Position numbers and translations under genes: made by a program. DNA of 64,000 nt from the NCBI RefSeq assembly GCF_024347315.1, contig NZ_AP025460.1, positions 1,054,001 through 1,118,000 of the forward strand. The letters run 5' to 3'. This document shows, piece after piece, positions 1-11,202 of this stretch. The DNA is from Vibrio atlanticus (lineage in GTDB: Bacteria > Pseudomonadota > Gammaproteobacteria > Enterobacterales > Vibrionaceae). Within the stretch, counting starts at the first letter, position 1; the number at the start of each line of letters is the position of its first letter. The notes beneath the pieces were generated by a model. The model saw only the letters and a program-made list of their open reading frames with translations, was not told the origin of the DNA and searched no databases.

Positions 1-370
1 GAATTTGTTCGCCAATTTCATCATTGAGATATTGGTTTAATGTGTCCTGATGTTCTCGAGTGAATTGTTCCATTGAAAGCGCGATGTTTGATGTGGCGTT
101 GCGACGTGCTTTTAAGAAATCGGTTTGGAAGCGATGGATTGCCGAGTGAGTGTGCCATTCGCCAATAAGAACCACATCAGCGTCAATCAGCTGTTTAGGT
201 AATGCATCGAGAGACAGCGTTTCGCCTTGTGGAGAAGCAAACTGGTAATCATAGAATGTGGAAACGGTTTCCGTTTGCGTGTTAGCCACTTTTTGAGAAG
301 TGTTGTTTGAAGGTTGATTAGTACAAGCCGTGAGCAGGGTTGCTAATCCGATAAGAATAATACGTTGCAT
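1..370 (-). CDS. ChaN family (haem-binding) lipoprotein, 3' end outside window
   Basis: Reading from ATG at 368-370 off the left edge gives a lipoprotein signal with a basic start and lipobox LLTAC, then a Ser/Thr/Asn-rich linker. The next part has VVLIGEWHTHSAIHRFQ and ALSMEQF, which are hallmark strings of the ChaN/DUF399 family of iron-regulated, haem-binding outer-membrane lipoproteins. About 123 codons are visible; the C-terminal half is missing. The start is set by a strong AAGGAGG six bases upstream. A Fur-box-like sequence lies 60 bp upstream, which fits iron control. The family call rests on motif recognition; the haem role is known for some members and is inferred here. Confidence 0.8.
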   Translation of the reverse strand, partial: MQRIILIGLATLLTACTNQPSNNTSQKVANTQTETVSTFYDYQFASPQGETLSLDALPKQLIDADVVLIGEWHTHSAIHRFQTDFLKARRNATSNIALSMEQFTREHQDTLNQYLNDEIGEQI

Positions 371-429
371 GAAATGCCTCCTTGAAGAACACGCATACTA
401 AAGGAGGCAAGATGATATTTCAATGCAAA

Positions 430-444
430 CGATAATCAATATCA
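430..444. promoter_or_regulatory. Fur box upstream of chaN
   Basis: CGATAATCAATATCA matches the 7-1-7 Fur pattern TGATAAT-N-ATTATCA at 12 of 14 arm positions. It lies between the chaN start (370) and the 3' end of rlmA (446), so chaN is the only gene it can plausibly control. Confidence 0.65.
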
Positions 445-445
445 A

Positions 446-1261
446 TTAAATCTGTTTGCGGTACACTCGCAGCATAAAGTCCGCTTCACAGTTGAATTGC
501 TCAGCATCAATGAGTTGTTGTTTAAACTCTTCACTCGCTTTCCAAGCAAACGGCGTCATCTGTAGCAGGTCGAATGCGTCTGACCCCGATAGTTCCATCA
601 TATAGTTTAGTTGCTCTTGGTGATCAAGAGTAAAACCTTCAATCATTTCTGGATCTTCGTCGTGCAAGCGAACACCATCATAAATTGCATCACGCAGCTG
701 ATACAGGTGTCGGCTAGCAGGTGTCACGGTGATTACCACGCCATTGTCTTTGATGGTGCGCTGCAGCTCTTCAGCCTTGCAAGGCGCATAAATGCGTAGA
801 ATGCCGTCTAAGCTGTTTTCCGCAAAGGGCAGGCGATGGCTCGAAGCGACTGAGAAGTCGACAGCAGGGTAGCGTTTAGCTGCGTATTTGATAGCAATCT
901 TAGAAATGTCTAGGCCAAAAGTCGCACCATTCTTTTCTTGAAGGTTTACCGCAATTTCATTGGTGTAATAACCTTCACCACAACCGATATCTAATAGGCT
1001 AGGGGCGGTTGCTGGCAGATAGCTCGCGCATAAACCAACAACGGCTTGACGCATTGGATCGTAGTGGTTGCCTTCAAGGAAGCGGCGGCGAGCCTGCATC
1101 ATCTCTTTGTTGTCACCTGGATCTTTTGAGCGTTTGTGGTGTGCTGGCATCAAATTAACATAGCCTTCTTTCGCTAGGTCGAACTGATGGTTCTTTTCAC
1201 ACTTAAACGTACGATCGTTTTGAGATAAAGGTTGGTGACACAAAGGGCATTGGTAAGTCAT
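446..1261 (-). CDS. rlmA: 23S rRNA (guanine-N1)-methyltransferase RlmA
   Basis: The 271-residue protein matches the length of E. coli RlmA (269), which methylates G745 of 23S rRNA using SAM. The N-terminus has the family's zinc site C5-x2-C8 ... C21-x3-H25. The conserved block NLMPAHHKRSKDPGDN follows, and the SAM-binding motif DIGCGEG is at residues 91-97. It appears to be a single-gene unit. Downstream is chaN on the same strand, separated by a Fur box, so the two are probably not co-regulated. Confidence 0.93.
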   Translation of the reverse strand: MTYQCPLCHQPLSQNDRTFKCEKNHQFDLAKEGYVNLMPAHHKRSKDPGDNKEMMQARRRFLEGNHYDPMRQAVVGLCASYLPATAPSLLDIGCGEGYYTNEIAVNLQEKNGATFGLDISKIAIKYAAKRYPAVDFSVASSHRLPFAENSLDGILRIYAPCKAEELQRTIKDNGVVITVTPASRHLYQLRDAIYDGVRLHDEDPEMIEGFTLDHQEQLNYMMELSGSDAFDLLQMTPFAWKASEEFKQQLIDAEQFNCEADFMLRVYRKQI

Positions 1262-1387
1262 TGCGAACTCGAGGTAGAAATTTCAAGTCCAAAATTTTAA
1301 CAGGAAGCATTGTGGGGCGCTAGAATAAACGCAGCTGTCTTGGTTTACGGCAATTAGTGAAGATACAGAGGCTGTCAGTGAAGAGAT

Positions 1388-1410
1388 AGAGCCAACGTAT
1401 GGTTGGCTCT
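1388..1410 (-). terminator. Hairpin between the MCP and rlmA
   Basis: A 9-bp stem AGAGCCAAC/GTTGGCTCT with loop GTAT lies 45 bp past the MCP stop codon. The T-run is poor, so this is a probable but weak terminator. Confidence 0.5.
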
Positions 1411-1454
1411 ATTGGTTATGAGCAAGTCACTGATAGAAACAGTGAACTCGGCTT

Positions 1455-3491
1455 TTAGCTAAAGAAGTTAACTTGGTTCTTTAACGACTCAGCTTGTTTT
1501 TGAAGTTCATCAGCACTGTGAGAGGTCTTAGCGCTGGTTTCACGGCTTTGCTGGTTCAAATCGCTGATCGCATGCGCGTTCGCTGCTATTTCTTGAGAAA
1601 CCTGAGCTTGCTCTTCTGATGTCGCAGCAATGGTTTCAGCTTGAGAAGCAATAGATTCAACTTGAGAGGCAATCGACTCTAAGGCTGTGCCTGCTTCTTG
1701 CGCTTTATCAAGTACTTGGTTGGCATTCGATTGGCTTTGTGTCATCAGGTTCACGGCATTGTTAGTTGAAGATTTCAACTTCTCGATGATGCTCACTACG
1801 TCTTGTACTGACGTTTGTGTACGATGAGCCAATGTTCTTACTTCGTCAGCGACCACGGCAAAACCACGACCCTGATCACCCGCTCGCGCTGCTTCTATTG
1901 CAGCGTTCAACGCAAGTAAGTTGGTTTGTTCTGCGATGTCATCAATCATTTTGGTGACGGTTTGAATGCTTTCGCTATCAGAACTCACTTGCTCGATGGC
2001 CGATGCTGATTTGTCTAATTGATCATTTAGCTGGGCAACATCAATACACACACCTTCAACGACTTCTAAACCTTTCTGACTGTCTTCATTGGCAAGGCGA
2101 ACATTTTCAGCAATGCTATTCACTTGCTGCGCTACAGATTCTGCCGAGGTAGCCATCTCTTCAATTGCGGTAACGACTTGCTCAACCTGTGCTTGTTGGC
2201 GGTCAGATTGGCTCAGATTGTGGCTAGCATCCTGTGACACACTGCTAGAGCTGTTTTGTACTTGATCACTGGTCGTACGAATTTCTCCAACGAGTGTATT
2301 CAATTGAGCAGCCATATTCGCAACGCCGGTATTTAGGTTGCTGATTTCATTCTTAGTCTGTTTGCCGTTGTTTGGAATATGTAAGCTGACTTCGCCTTTT
2401 CCTAAGCGCATCATGTATTCGTTTAAAGTCGTTAACGGCGTCAAGGTACGGTTCAATACGAGCGTTAACACGACGATGGTAGCGGCGGCAATCAAGGTCG
2501 CGATTATCGCGATAAGTTTCAGCAGTTCGTCACTGCCTTTAGTGACTTCATTAATAAATGTGCCGCCAAGTAGTTTCCAATTCCACCCCGGGACTTTGGT
2601 ATAGACGAGGTATTTTTCGCCCACTGTTCCTTGATACTCAAAAGGGTAGAGAATCAAGCCGGATGGCTGCTCAAAGAGCTGATAGAAAGGTTTGTTACCG
2701 TCGTAGTCGGCAACATCCACAATAGATTTATCACCTCCAGCATTAGTAGGGTGCAGTAAGTACTGGCCTTGATGCTCTTCTTCATTGTCAACGATGATGG
2801 TATAGCCAGTATCGCCCCATGAGACAGAACGCAATGACTCGAACAGGTTTTGTGTCGCCTCTTCTACGGGTAGACCAATGAAAGAGACACCGTTAACTTT
2901 GCCTTGCGCATTCGTTAAAGGTGCGTAGTAGGTAATGTAGCGTTGGCCGAAGAGCTTCACTTGCGCGTAATAAGCTTCGCCATTTTTGAGTTTGTTATAG
3001 CCAGGATGATCCTTGCCTAACGTTGTGGCAACCACACGTTCCCCTGACGGTTTTTTAAGAGAAGTAGACACGCGAATAAAGTCATCGCCAAATGGGGCAA
3101 ATAGGGTTGCTACAGCGCCGGTGTCGCGAGTAAAGCTATCAACGAGTTTAGTGTCGTTGATTAGGCTCTCACCATATTGAGTCAGGTTAGGAATGGAATG
3201 ACCGTTGAACTCAACGTCGTAATTCTCAACATAAACACCTGCTAGATAACCGTTACGAAAGGTGGATTCTAAAACTTTGGCGGTATGCAGGTAGGCATCG
3301 AATTGGCCAGATATGGTTTTGGCCATCGCTTCTACTTTGGATTGGTGTTCCCTTAACGTGTTGTCTAATAATACTTGTGAGGCATTGCGATACACGAGCG
3401 TTGCGATAGAGCCAAAGGCGATAAGTAAGCACAGCAAAATGACCAACTTAAGTTGGAAGCCAACACTTTGATTTTTGTATTTCTCGAACAT
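1455..3491 (-). CDS. Methyl-accepting chemotaxis protein with periplasmic Cache sensor
   Basis: The 678-residue transducer has a first membrane helix at about residues 15-36 and a long periplasmic region of roughly 45-325 that looks like a Cache-type ligand sensor. A second helix at about 330-355, a HAMP linker and a cytoplasmic signalling domain follow. The signalling hairpin tip is recognisable from [20 protein letters not shown] and [12 protein letters not shown], the CheA/CheW contact region. There is no C-terminal NWETF-like pentapeptide, so it probably relies on other receptors for CheR/CheB tethering. The ligand cannot be told from sequence. The start is supported by AGGATAG upstream. 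It stands alone, with about 300 bp of AT-rich DNA upstream. Confidence 0.93.
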   Translation of the reverse strand: MFEKYKNQSVGFQLKLVILLCLLIAFGSIATLVYRNASQVLLDNTLREHQSKVEAMAKTISGQFDAYLHTAKVLESTFRNGYLAGVYVENYDVEFNGHSIPNLTQYGESLINDTKLVDSFTRDTGAVATLFAPFGDDFIRVSTSLKKPSGERVVATTLGKDHPGYNKLKNGEAYYAQVKLFGQRYITYYAPLTNAQGKVNGVSFIGLPVEEATQNLFESLRSVSWGDTGYTIIVDNEEEHQGQYLLHPTNAGGDKSIVDVADYDGNKPFYQLFEQPSGLILYPFEYQGTVGEKYLVYTKVPGWNWKLLGGTFINEVTKGSDELLKLIAIIATLIAAATIVVLTLVLNRTLTPLTTLNEYMMRLGKGEVSLHIPNNGKQTKNEISNLNTGVANMAAQLNTLVGEIRTTSDQVQNSSSSVSQDASHNLSQSDRQQAQVEQVVTAIEEMATSAESVAQQVNSIAENVRLANEDSQKGLEVVEGVCIDVAQLNDQLDKSASAIEQVSSDSESIQTVTKMIDDIAEQTNLLALNAAIEAARAGDQGRGFAVVADEVRTLAHRTQTSVQDVVSIIEKLKSSTNNAVNLMTQSQSNANQVLDKAQEAGTALESIASQVESIASQAETIAATSEEQAQVSQEIAANAHAISDLNQQSRETSAKTSHSADELQKQAESLKNQVNFFS

Positions 3492-3753
3492 GAATTCACT
3501 ATCCTGTCTTCATTGAGGTGTTGTTAAGTGGTTTTAGATAAGTTTGTTATTGAGCCTCCTATCATAAGAACTTATTTATAGGCAGTAATTGATAAGAATT
3601 AATGAATTGATAGTTATATTTATAAATTATGGTGTATGAGATATGAAATGTAATTTGGAATGTATTTGAATCTGAGTAGGTAAACTTTGTCTGCGTTAAA
3701 TTACAAACTGGTCATGGGAATAGAGATGGAGATAGAGAGGGTTAGGGGCAATA
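3492..3753. other. AT-rich intergenic region upstream of the MCP
   Basis: About 260 bp contain no supported gene. The stretch nearest the MCP start is very AT-rich and presumably carries its promoter. I see no clear operator. Confidence 0.5.
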
Positions 3754-3779
3754 AAAATGCAGCTCATGGGCTGCATTTT
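3754..3779 (-). terminator. Rho-independent terminator of yeaD
   Basis: A perfect 10-bp stem AAAATGCAGC/GCTGCATTTT with loop TCATGG is followed on the minus strand by TTTTTAT. It lies just beyond the yeaD stop codon. Confidence 0.85.
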
Positions 3780-3805
3780 CGTATCTAATTGGCGTAGCTT
3801 TAAGC

Positions 3806-4690
3806 TTATTTCGAAGCAATCACCGTAATCAGCTGGTGGCTTTCACCAGGCTGTAACGTTTTGCCTGCTTCTAAGCTTGGTGCGTGCAGTGTTGACTCTA
3901 CACACATCATGGTTAGATAACCATCGTCTTGCATGTCGCCCATACCTGCAGCCCCTTCCGCCCACGGGTTCCAAAGTACTGCGGAGTTATGACCGTGGTT
4001 TTCAACTGTTAGCGTGCGATCCAGCTTTTTGTCAGCAACAAAGATTTGCGCTTCTGGTTGCGTGTAAACGCGGTCAATCGTGTCAGTCAGTACCAGTTCA
4101 GCACCACCTTGGCAGATCTTGCCACCTTGTAGGCTATCAATGTACTCAGCACCCATACCCGTTGTGGTTGTGTTGTGAATATCGCCAACGTTTAGGTAAG
4201 TGTGCAGTGCACCAGAGAAAGTCCATGGCTGAGAATCAGTGTTCTTCACGTCCAGCGTTACTTTTAGCTGCTCGCCGATCTCAACATTCAAACGTGCATC
4301 AAACTGATTAGGCCATACTGCTAGCGTCTCTTCGCTTGGCTTCAGACCTAAGCTAACAATCACGCCAGCTTCGCTTTCACGGTGCTCAACCAATTGCCAT
4401 TCGCTTGAACGTGCAAAACCATGTGCTGGTGCTGCAATGCGACCAAACCAAGGCCAACATACTGGAATACCACCACGCAGAGCCGTTTTGCCATCGAATT
4501 TAGCTTGTTGGCTCATCCAAATTAGGTCTTCTTGACCTTGCGGTTGGAATGACACGACATGACCGCCAAACAACGAAATCGCTGCGTTTGCTTTATCGTG
4601 GATAACACGAACCAGTTTTACACCTTCGTGCTCAACGATAGTGACGTTGTCAGAAAGTACCGACAGTGCAGGTAGAGTAGATAAATCCAT
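3806..4690 (-). CDS. yeaD: D-hexose-6-phosphate mutarotase (aldose 1-epimerase fold)
   Basis: This 294-residue cytosolic protein resembles E. coli YeaD, which interconverts the anomers of glucose-6-phosphate and related hexose phosphates. Family strings include GGHVVSFQPQGQEDLIW, LRGGIPVCWPWFG, GFARSSEW and the histidine-containing LHTYLNVGDI; a WNPWAEGA block follows late in the protein. AAGGAT precedes the ATG. It lies downstream of gapA on the same strand, as in E. coli, but a terminator lies between them. Confidence 0.9.
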   Translation of the reverse strand: MDLSTLPALSVLSDNVTIVEHEGVKLVRVIHDKANAAISLFGGHVVSFQPQGQEDLIWMSQQAKFDGKTALRGGIPVCWPWFGRIAAPAHGFARSSEWQLVEHRESEAGVIVSLGLKPSEETLAVWPNQFDARLNVEIGEQLKVTLDVKNTDSQPWTFSGALHTYLNVGDIHNTTTTGMGAEYIDSLQGGKICQGGAELVLTDTIDRVYTQPEAQIFVADKKLDRTLTVENHGHNSAVLWNPWAEGAAGMGDMQDDGYLTMMCVESTLHAPSLEAGKTLQPGESHQLITVIASK

Positions 4691-4845
4691 TACATAATCC
4701 TTCTAAGGAAATTGAATTCAAATGCTGACTAGAGTGATGCTTGATTTTTCATGAGTAACAAGCAGAATCAGTATTAGAATTGAATTTTACGTTTGGGCTA
4801 TCTTGATGAGCTTAGACAGGCGCGGTTTAAAAGATAGCAGGTATT

Positions 4846-4873
4846 AAAAAGGCGACACTAAGGTCGCCTTTTT
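4846..4873 (-). terminator. Terminator of gapA
   Basis: The stem GGCGAC/GTCGCC is flanked by A5 and T5, so it can act on both strands. It is 60 bp past the gapA stop codon. Confidence 0.85.
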
Positions 4874-4932
4874 CAAAGTCTGCTCAAAGCAGTCTTCGTT
4901 AATGCTTATCTAAAGCTATTTCTAAAAAGAAA

Positions 4933-6054
<1,122 letters not shown>

Positions 6055-6286
6055 TTAACAATTGGGTGTAAGTGGTTGAAAATTGACCATTGCGAGTGGC
6101 TCTGTACCCTTCCAGTTGGGTAAAATACCTCTAAATGATGATTCACTTATGAGTGTATATGTACAATGTTTCCTGGTGAGAAAGTATGTGCTACAAAACG
6201 ACTCATATGCAAGCCTTTATAGAAAAAAGTAAATATAATAACTGATAATGTGGAGAGATATTAACGTGATTCAAAAGGGAGGAGAT

Positions 6287-6685
6287 ATGATAAAGCCTGA
6301 TGAATACTGGCGTGAACGCCTAACGGACGATGAATTTTCTGTGTGTCGTCAACGTGGTACCGAAGCCCCATATAGCGGTAAGTTACTGCACAACCATAAG
6401 ACGGGTGTCTACAGCTGCACATGCTGTGAAAGCCCTTTGTTTCTGTCGGATAACAAATATGATTCAGGGTGCGGTTGGCCAAGCTTTGATGCCCCTGTGA
6501 ATGATGAAGCAGTACGCTATATAGAAGATCTAAGTCACGGAATGAAGCGTGTAGAGATCCGTTGTACTGTTTGTGATAGCCATTTAGGTCACGTTTTTCC
6601 TGATGGTCCGAAGACAACCGGTGAACGGTTCTGTGTTAATTCTGTGTCGTTAATTTTCAACAAAAATGACGAAACTACCAAATAA
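6287..6685 (+). CDS. msrB: Peptide methionine-(R)-S-oxide reductase MsrB
   Basis: It repairs the R-epimer of methionine sulfoxide in proteins, using thioredoxin. Visible marks are two zinc CxxC pairs (SCTCCES and RCTVCDS), the GCGWPSF core and the catalytic cysteine in [11 protein letters not shown]. An open frame reaches 6248, but the ATG at 6287 follows a strong GGGAGGAG and gives the normal family N-terminus, a 132-residue protein. It is divergent from gapA, as in many gamma-proteobacteria. Confidence 0.93.
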   Translation: MIKPDEYWRERLTDDEFSVCRQRGTEAPYSGKLLHNHKTGVYSCTCCESPLFLSDNKYDSGCGWPSFDAPVNDEAVRYIEDLSHGMKRVEIRCTVCDSHLGHVFPDGPKTTGERFCVNSVSLIFNKNDETTK

Positions 6686-6783
6686 CTTGTCACAATTGTC
6701 TAATCCTTACAGGCGTATTTGTTGGTTGAGTGGTACTGAACTGCCCAATAGCTCAGTATTTCAGAGTTATTTCTAGCACAAAT

Positions 6784-6817
6784 AAAAACAGCTACCATGA
6801 TGGTAGCTGTTTTTTTT
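6784..6817. terminator. Bidirectional terminator between msrB and the DUF2989 gene
   Basis: The stem CAGCTACCA/TGGTAGCTG with loop TGA is flanked by an A5 run and a T8 run. It can stop transcription from both convergent genes. Confidence 0.85.
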
Positions 6818-6865
6818 GAAAGCTCGTGAATAGAACGTTTGGACTAGAAAACGAGAACAGTGCGA

Positions 6866-7681
6866 TCAGTAACGAGGGACGATTGAAGAGCTGTAAACCT
6901 CATCTTCAATAGCTTCTACTATATTGTCCGCGTCTTGATTCAGTTGTTCGTATGTTGACTCATCGAAACGGTACAACACGGTAAGTTCTGCTTCCGAAGC
7001 AATAGGTACATCAAACTCTTTCGCTACCATGGCCCACACGTACGCCTTTTCCATATGCCCAAGGCTGTGGTTGATACTCGCCATCGATTTGAAGATCTCG
7101 GTGTTGACCTTCGAACCATTAGAAAGCGTTAACGCATTGTTGAGTAGCTTAAGCGTTTTTTCATGGTCACGGGTAGTATAAAAAGTGGCTAGCGCATATT
7201 GCATCTCTGCTGTGTTTAATGCTTCTGTCCCTTCTAATTGCAGGAAACTGCGTCTTGCGTTGGTATCCCCAGTTTGTGACCACATAAAATAAAGCGTTTC
7301 CGGGGTATTTGATCGCGAGAGTTCATCAACAATACGCTCAGACTCTTCGATACTATTCATTAAGGAGATGAAGCGACGTTCTTGAAGTTTGGATTGATCA
7401 ATCGTTTCAATTTGTGCTGCAAGTTCTAAACACTTTTTGTAGGCAGAGACTAATTCGAACTCTTTAATCTTATTGGTATCGCTGGGTTTTTCTTTTGCTT
7501 CAAATCGATGCCAGACGAGGTCGGTACGTGCGACACGGCACTGTCCGTCATTCATATTTAACTTTTCACACTGAAGCCACGGGTTGCTTTCGCACAATTG
7601 AGCGGTATTTTTGTTCCCGTCAAAACACCCAACCAGAGTGAAAGGCAATAGGCTTAGTACCAACCATTTCATAATTTTCAT
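6866..7681 (-). CDS. DUF2989-type lipoprotein
   Basis: The 271-residue protein starts with a lipoprotein signal ending in LVGC (Cys19). A conserved-looking cysteine-containing segment follows (LCESNPWLQCEKLNMNDGQC), then helical, TPR-like sequence. I recognise it as the DUF2989 family found in Vibrio and relatives; the function is unknown. AAGGA precedes the start. It is divergent from yeaC with about 100 bp between, so the promoters probably share that gap. Confidence 0.75.
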   Translation of the reverse strand: MKIMKWLVLSLLPFTLVGCFDGNKNTAQLCESNPWLQCEKLNMNDGQCRVARTDLVWHRFEAKEKPSDTNKIKEFELVSAYKKCLELAAQIETIDQSKLQERRFISLMNSIEESERIVDELSRSNTPETLYFMWSQTGDTNARRSFLQLEGTEALNTAEMQYALATFYTTRDHEKTLKLLNNALTLSNGSKVNTEIFKSMASINHSLGHMEKAYVWAMVAKEFDVPIASEAELTVLYRFDESTYEQLNQDADNIVEAIEDEVYSSSIVPRY

Positions 7682-7785
7682 ATTCCTTCACTTGTGATCA
7701 AATACACTTATTTTCAGTCAGGTTCTTGACTCAATTCTGATACGGGTTATTTTCTGGTGAAAATTGTTAAAACTAAGGCCTTACC

Positions 7786-8067
7786 ATGGATGCAGAACAA
7801 CTTCTTAGCGCAATGACCCCCGAGGTCTACGAACGTTTAAACTATGCAGTTGAAACGGGGAAATGGCCAGAAGGAACGGCGCTCTCTAAAGAACAGCGCG
7901 ACTCGTGTATGCAGGCGGTTATGTTGTATCAATCGAAACATAACTCTGAAGCTCAACATATGACAATTGCAGCCGGCGGAGAAATTAGCTTTAAATCAAA
8001 GTCTGAACTAAAGAAGCAGTTTAAGTCCGACCAAGAAGATATTGTTAGAGTTAATCCTAATCATTAG
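7786..8067 (+). CDS. yeaC: YeaC family protein (DUF1315)
   Basis: This is a 93-residue acidic/basic cytosolic protein with the family strings MTPEVYERLNYAVETGKWPEG and ALSKEQRDSCMQAVMLYQSKHN. YeaC lies beside msrB in E. coli and keeps roughly that place here. The function is unknown. Confidence 0.85.
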   Translation: MDAEQLLSAMTPEVYERLNYAVETGKWPEGTALSKEQRDSCMQAVMLYQSKHNSEAQHMTIAAGGEISFKSKSELKKQFKSDQEDIVRVNPNH

Positions 8068-8081
8068 GCTTAAATTACAAC

Positions 8082-8110
8082 AAAGGGGTGGCACTGTGCC
8101 ACCCCTTTTT
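8082..8110 (+). terminator. Terminator of yeaC
   Basis: A stem GGGGTGGCA/TGCCACCCC with a three-base loop is followed by T6. It lies 15 bp past the yeaC stop codon. Confidence 0.85.
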
Positions 8111-8216
8111 TACTGTTAAGCTGTTTATTTATAAACAATAATACGATTTAGTTCAGGTTTACGTGAGGGGGCTTGATTAAAGGTAAGCCCTTGGCTAAAC
8201 GAATCGCAGGATAGGC

Positions 8217-9233
8217 TTATAAGCTCATCTCACCGCGTAACACTTGTTGCATTTGAGCCTTCACTTCTTCGTAGCTTAAATCTTGGCTCAATAGATAATG
8301 TAATTTCGCCAGTGCTGCTTCTGGTGTCATATCGTAACCACTGATAACGCCCGATTCTGCTAGTGCACAACCCGTCGCGTAACCACCCATGTTGACTTTA
8401 CCTGCCAAACACTGAGTTAGGTTCACCACAATCACACCTCGTTCTGAGGCATCTTTTAAGTGTTGAAGTAGTTCTTGATTTTGCGGTGCGTTACCAACAC
8501 CAAAAGTAAGCAGAATCATTGCATTTACAGGCTGTAGTAGCGTGTTGCGAATCACCTCATGCGAGATTCCTGGGTACATTGTAATTACACCGATGGGTTG
8601 CGGAGTAATGTTATGAACCTTGAAAGCACCTTCAGGTTGTTCGTTTACCTTAACGTTATTGCTGATCTGGATATTGATACCCGCTTCTAGCAATGGAGTT
8701 AGGTTTGGAGAGGTAAACGCATTGAAGCCATCAGCGTGTGATTTTGTACTGCGGTTACCGCGCATCAACTTGTTGTTGAAGAACAGTGTCACTTCGTTGA
8801 TCGGGTAGTTCGCTGCAATGTGCAGAGCATTTAACAGGTTTGCTTGTCCGTCTGAACGTAATTCTGCTAATGGGATCTGAGAGCCCGTAACAATCACAGG
8901 TTTGCCGAGGTTTTCTAACATGAATGACAGAGCTGAGGCGGTGTAAGCCATAGTGTCTGTACCGTGCAGGATAACGAAACCATCGTACTTATCGTAGTTC
9001 GCGCGAATATCATCAGCGATAGTCTGCCAATCAAGTGGCGTCATATCTGAAGAGTCCATTAATGGAGAGTATTCATGAATGGTGTACTCAGGCATTTCTG
9101 GGCGATGGAATTCAGGCATGCCAGCTAGCTGCTTATCCATAAAACCTGCGACTGGGACATAGCCGTGGTCCAAAGACTTCTGCATGCCAATTGTGCCGCC
9201 GGTATACGCGATATAGATGTGTTTTCTTTCCAT
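8217..9233 (-). CDS. ansA: Cytoplasmic L-asparaginase I
   Basis: The 338 residues equal the length of E. coli AnsA. It hydrolyses L-asparagine to aspartate and ammonia in the cytosol; there is no signal peptide, unlike AnsB. The first catalytic threonine is in YTGGTIGM and the second in LHGTDTMAYTASALSFML. The sppA gene lies upstream on the same strand, as in E. coli, but a terminator hairpin separates them. The Shine-Dalgarno sequence is weak. Confidence 0.93.
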   Translation of the reverse strand: MERKHIYIAYTGGTIGMQKSLDHGYVPVAGFMDKQLAGMPEFHRPEMPEYTIHEYSPLMDSSDMTPLDWQTIADDIRANYDKYDGFVILHGTDTMAYTASALSFMLENLGKPVIVTGSQIPLAELRSDGQANLLNALHIAANYPINEVTLFFNNKLMRGNRSTKSHADGFNAFTSPNLTPLLEAGINIQISNNVKVNEQPEGAFKVHNITPQPIGVITMYPGISHEVIRNTLLQPVNAMILLTFGVGNAPQNQELLQHLKDASERGVIVVNLTQCLAGKVNMGGYATGCALAESGVISGYDMTPEAALAKLHYLLSQDLSYEEVKAQMQQVLRGEMSL

Positions 9234-9297
9234 GGCGATTAATACTTAGTGTGATATAGGGAACAGGGGGGCGATTATAGCGAATTATCATGCAATA

Positions 9298-9328
9298 AAA
9301 AGAGGCGCCTCACACAGAGGCGCCTCTT
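9298..9328 (-). terminator. Terminator of sppA
   Basis: An 11-bp stem AAGAGGCGCCT/AGGCGCCTCTT has a T-run on the minus strand. It sits between sppA and ansA and implies separate transcription. Confidence 0.85.
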
Positions 9329-9351
9329 GATAACAAAGCGTTGAGCTTATC

Positions 9352-11202
9352 TTATTGAACTTGGCAGTTTAAGCAAAAAGCATATCGGCCTTGTGGGTCG
9401 TTAAAGTTACCTAACAGTTGGCTATCTTGAGCTAACTGTTGAGTAACAGGCTGTAAACTGCTTGGAATCATTGACTGAATATCAAGGCCTATCGACATCT
9501 GAACTTTGTTCATAAATTCTTGAATAAATAGTTCAGTGGCTGAAAGAGGCTCTTCTACCCAGTAGATATTGTAGGTTTCAAGCTCTGCAAGTGAAGCCGC
9601 AGCTGTAATCGCATCATCAAAATCACCAATTTCATCGACTAGACCTTTCTCGATTGCATCTTGGCCTGTCCATACTCGGCCTTGAGCAATCTTGTCTACA
9701 GCATCGACTTCCATGCCACGGTTTTCTCCAACTAGGCTGATGAATCGGCGGTAACCGTTTTCAATGCCCATTTGGAAAGCGTCTTTCGCACCTTCGCTTA
9801 GTCCAGTTGTAATACCAAGACCAGAGAAAGGCGACGTACCAACGCCATCGGTGTAAACGCCGATATCGTTCAAGCCTTTCTCAAAGGTCGTGATAACACT
9901 GAAGATACCGATCGAGCCTGTTAGTGTGGTTGGTTGAGCCAAAATCTTGTCTGCGCCCATCGAGATCCAATAACCACCAGAAGCAGCCAGGCTAGACATA
10001 GAAACCACAACAGGTTTACCAGCTTGCTTGATCGCTTCTATTTCATTGCGGATAACTTCTGAAGCAAATGCGCTACCACCTGGGCTGTCTACACGAAGTA
10101 CAACCGCTTTTACTTTGTCGTCGTTGCGCGCTTGGCGAAGTAGGGCGGCCGTGGTATCACCACCAACGGTGCCACGTGGCTGCTTGCCATCCATAATTGC
10201 GCCGCTAGCGACAATTACAGCGACATCGTGCGATTCACTTGTTAGGTCAGGAAGCATGGTTGTACGGTACTCGTAGTACCCCAACGCGTTATAGCTGTCT
10301 TGACCGTCACTGCCGAAGACGTCTGCGAGCTCTAGACGAACTTGTTGGCGAGTTGCCAGTTCGTCAACTAAACCAAGCTTCTCTGCCAGTTTTGCGATAT
10401 CGCCATCAACCGACTCAAGGTCTTTTAAGAAAGAGTCCATGCTTGGGTTCAAGGTTTTAGCATCGATCTGGCGGTTGTTGCTTACGTCATCAACGTATGC
10501 TCCCCACAGTTGACCTAACCAACGAGAAGCTGACTCTTTCGCTGCGTCTGACATATCGTCGCGAATGAAAGGTTCGATTGCAGACTTATAAGTACCGACG
10601 CGGAATACATGTGTATTTACGTCAAGCTTCTCTAATAACGTTTTGTAGAATAGCGAGTAAGCACTGTAGCCTTTAAGAAGAACCCCACCATCTGGTGATA
10701 GGAAGACTTTAGTTGCGTAGCTGGCTAGGTAGTATTGGCTTTGGTTGTAAAAGTCACCCACCGCATAAATTGGTTTGCCAGTTGCTTTGAACTCGTTGAG
10801 CGCTTTAGCAATGTAGCGAAGCTTGGTCAGATTGGTTTCTGGCAGTTCTTTGAGTGCTAAAACGATACCAGTTACCTTGTCATCGTCTTTGGCGTAGCGA
10901 ATCGTTTCAACAATATCAAACAGGACATTTTCTTTTGGAAGGTCTTTGCCAAGCAGTGAACCCGTGACCGAATCCATCGGATTGATATAGCGACTTTGCT
11001 CCACGATAGGGCCAGACAGGTTAAGTACTAAAGCCGATTCCTGTGGAACAGTGGGTTGAGTTGTGTCTGAGTGGAAGTATACAAAGTAGATGATGGCGAT
11101 ACTGAGTAAAAAGAAAAGGTTAACCAGCGCAAGACGCACAAACGTGATGAGCTTCCAAATCCCTTTAAAGATCATGCCTATAAATTTGAATATTTTTTTC
11201 AT
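9352..11202 (-). CDS. sppA: Signal peptide peptidase SppA (protease IV), 67K type
   Basis: The 616-residue protein (E. coli 618) has one N-terminal membrane helix at about residues 22-44 and two tandem Clp/crotonase-like domains exposed to the periplasm. The catalytic lysine of the first domain is in RVGTYKSAIEPF. The serine of the second domain is in VDSPGGSAFASEV. The enzyme degrades cleaved signal peptides in the inner membrane. GGAGACAGA precedes the ATG. The C-terminus carries a CLNCQ pair that is unusual but unremarkable. Confidence 0.94.
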   Translation of the reverse strand: MKKIFKFIGMIFKGIWKLITFVRLALVNLFFLLSIAIIYFVYFHSDTTQPTVPQESALVLNLSGPIVEQSRYINPMDSVTGSLLGKDLPKENVLFDIVETIRYAKDDDKVTGIVLALKELPETNLTKLRYIAKALNEFKATGKPIYAVGDFYNQSQYYLASYATKVFLSPDGGVLLKGYSAYSLFYKTLLEKLDVNTHVFRVGTYKSAIEPFIRDDMSDAAKESASRWLGQLWGAYVDDVSNNRQIDAKTLNPSMDSFLKDLESVDGDIAKLAEKLGLVDELATRQQVRLELADVFGSDGQDSYNALGYYEYRTTMLPDLTSESHDVAVIVASGAIMDGKQPRGTVGGDTTAALLRQARNDDKVKAVVLRVDSPGGSAFASEVIRNEIEAIKQAGKPVVVSMSSLAASGGYWISMGADKILAQPTTLTGSIGIFSVITTFEKGLNDIGVYTDGVGTSPFSGLGITTGLSEGAKDAFQMGIENGYRRFISLVGENRGMEVDAVDKIAQGRVWTGQDAIEKGLVDEIGDFDDAITAAASLAELETYNIYWVEEPLSATELFIQEFMNKVQMSIGLDIQSMIPSSLQPVTQQLAQDSQLLGNFNDPQGRYAFCLNCQVQ

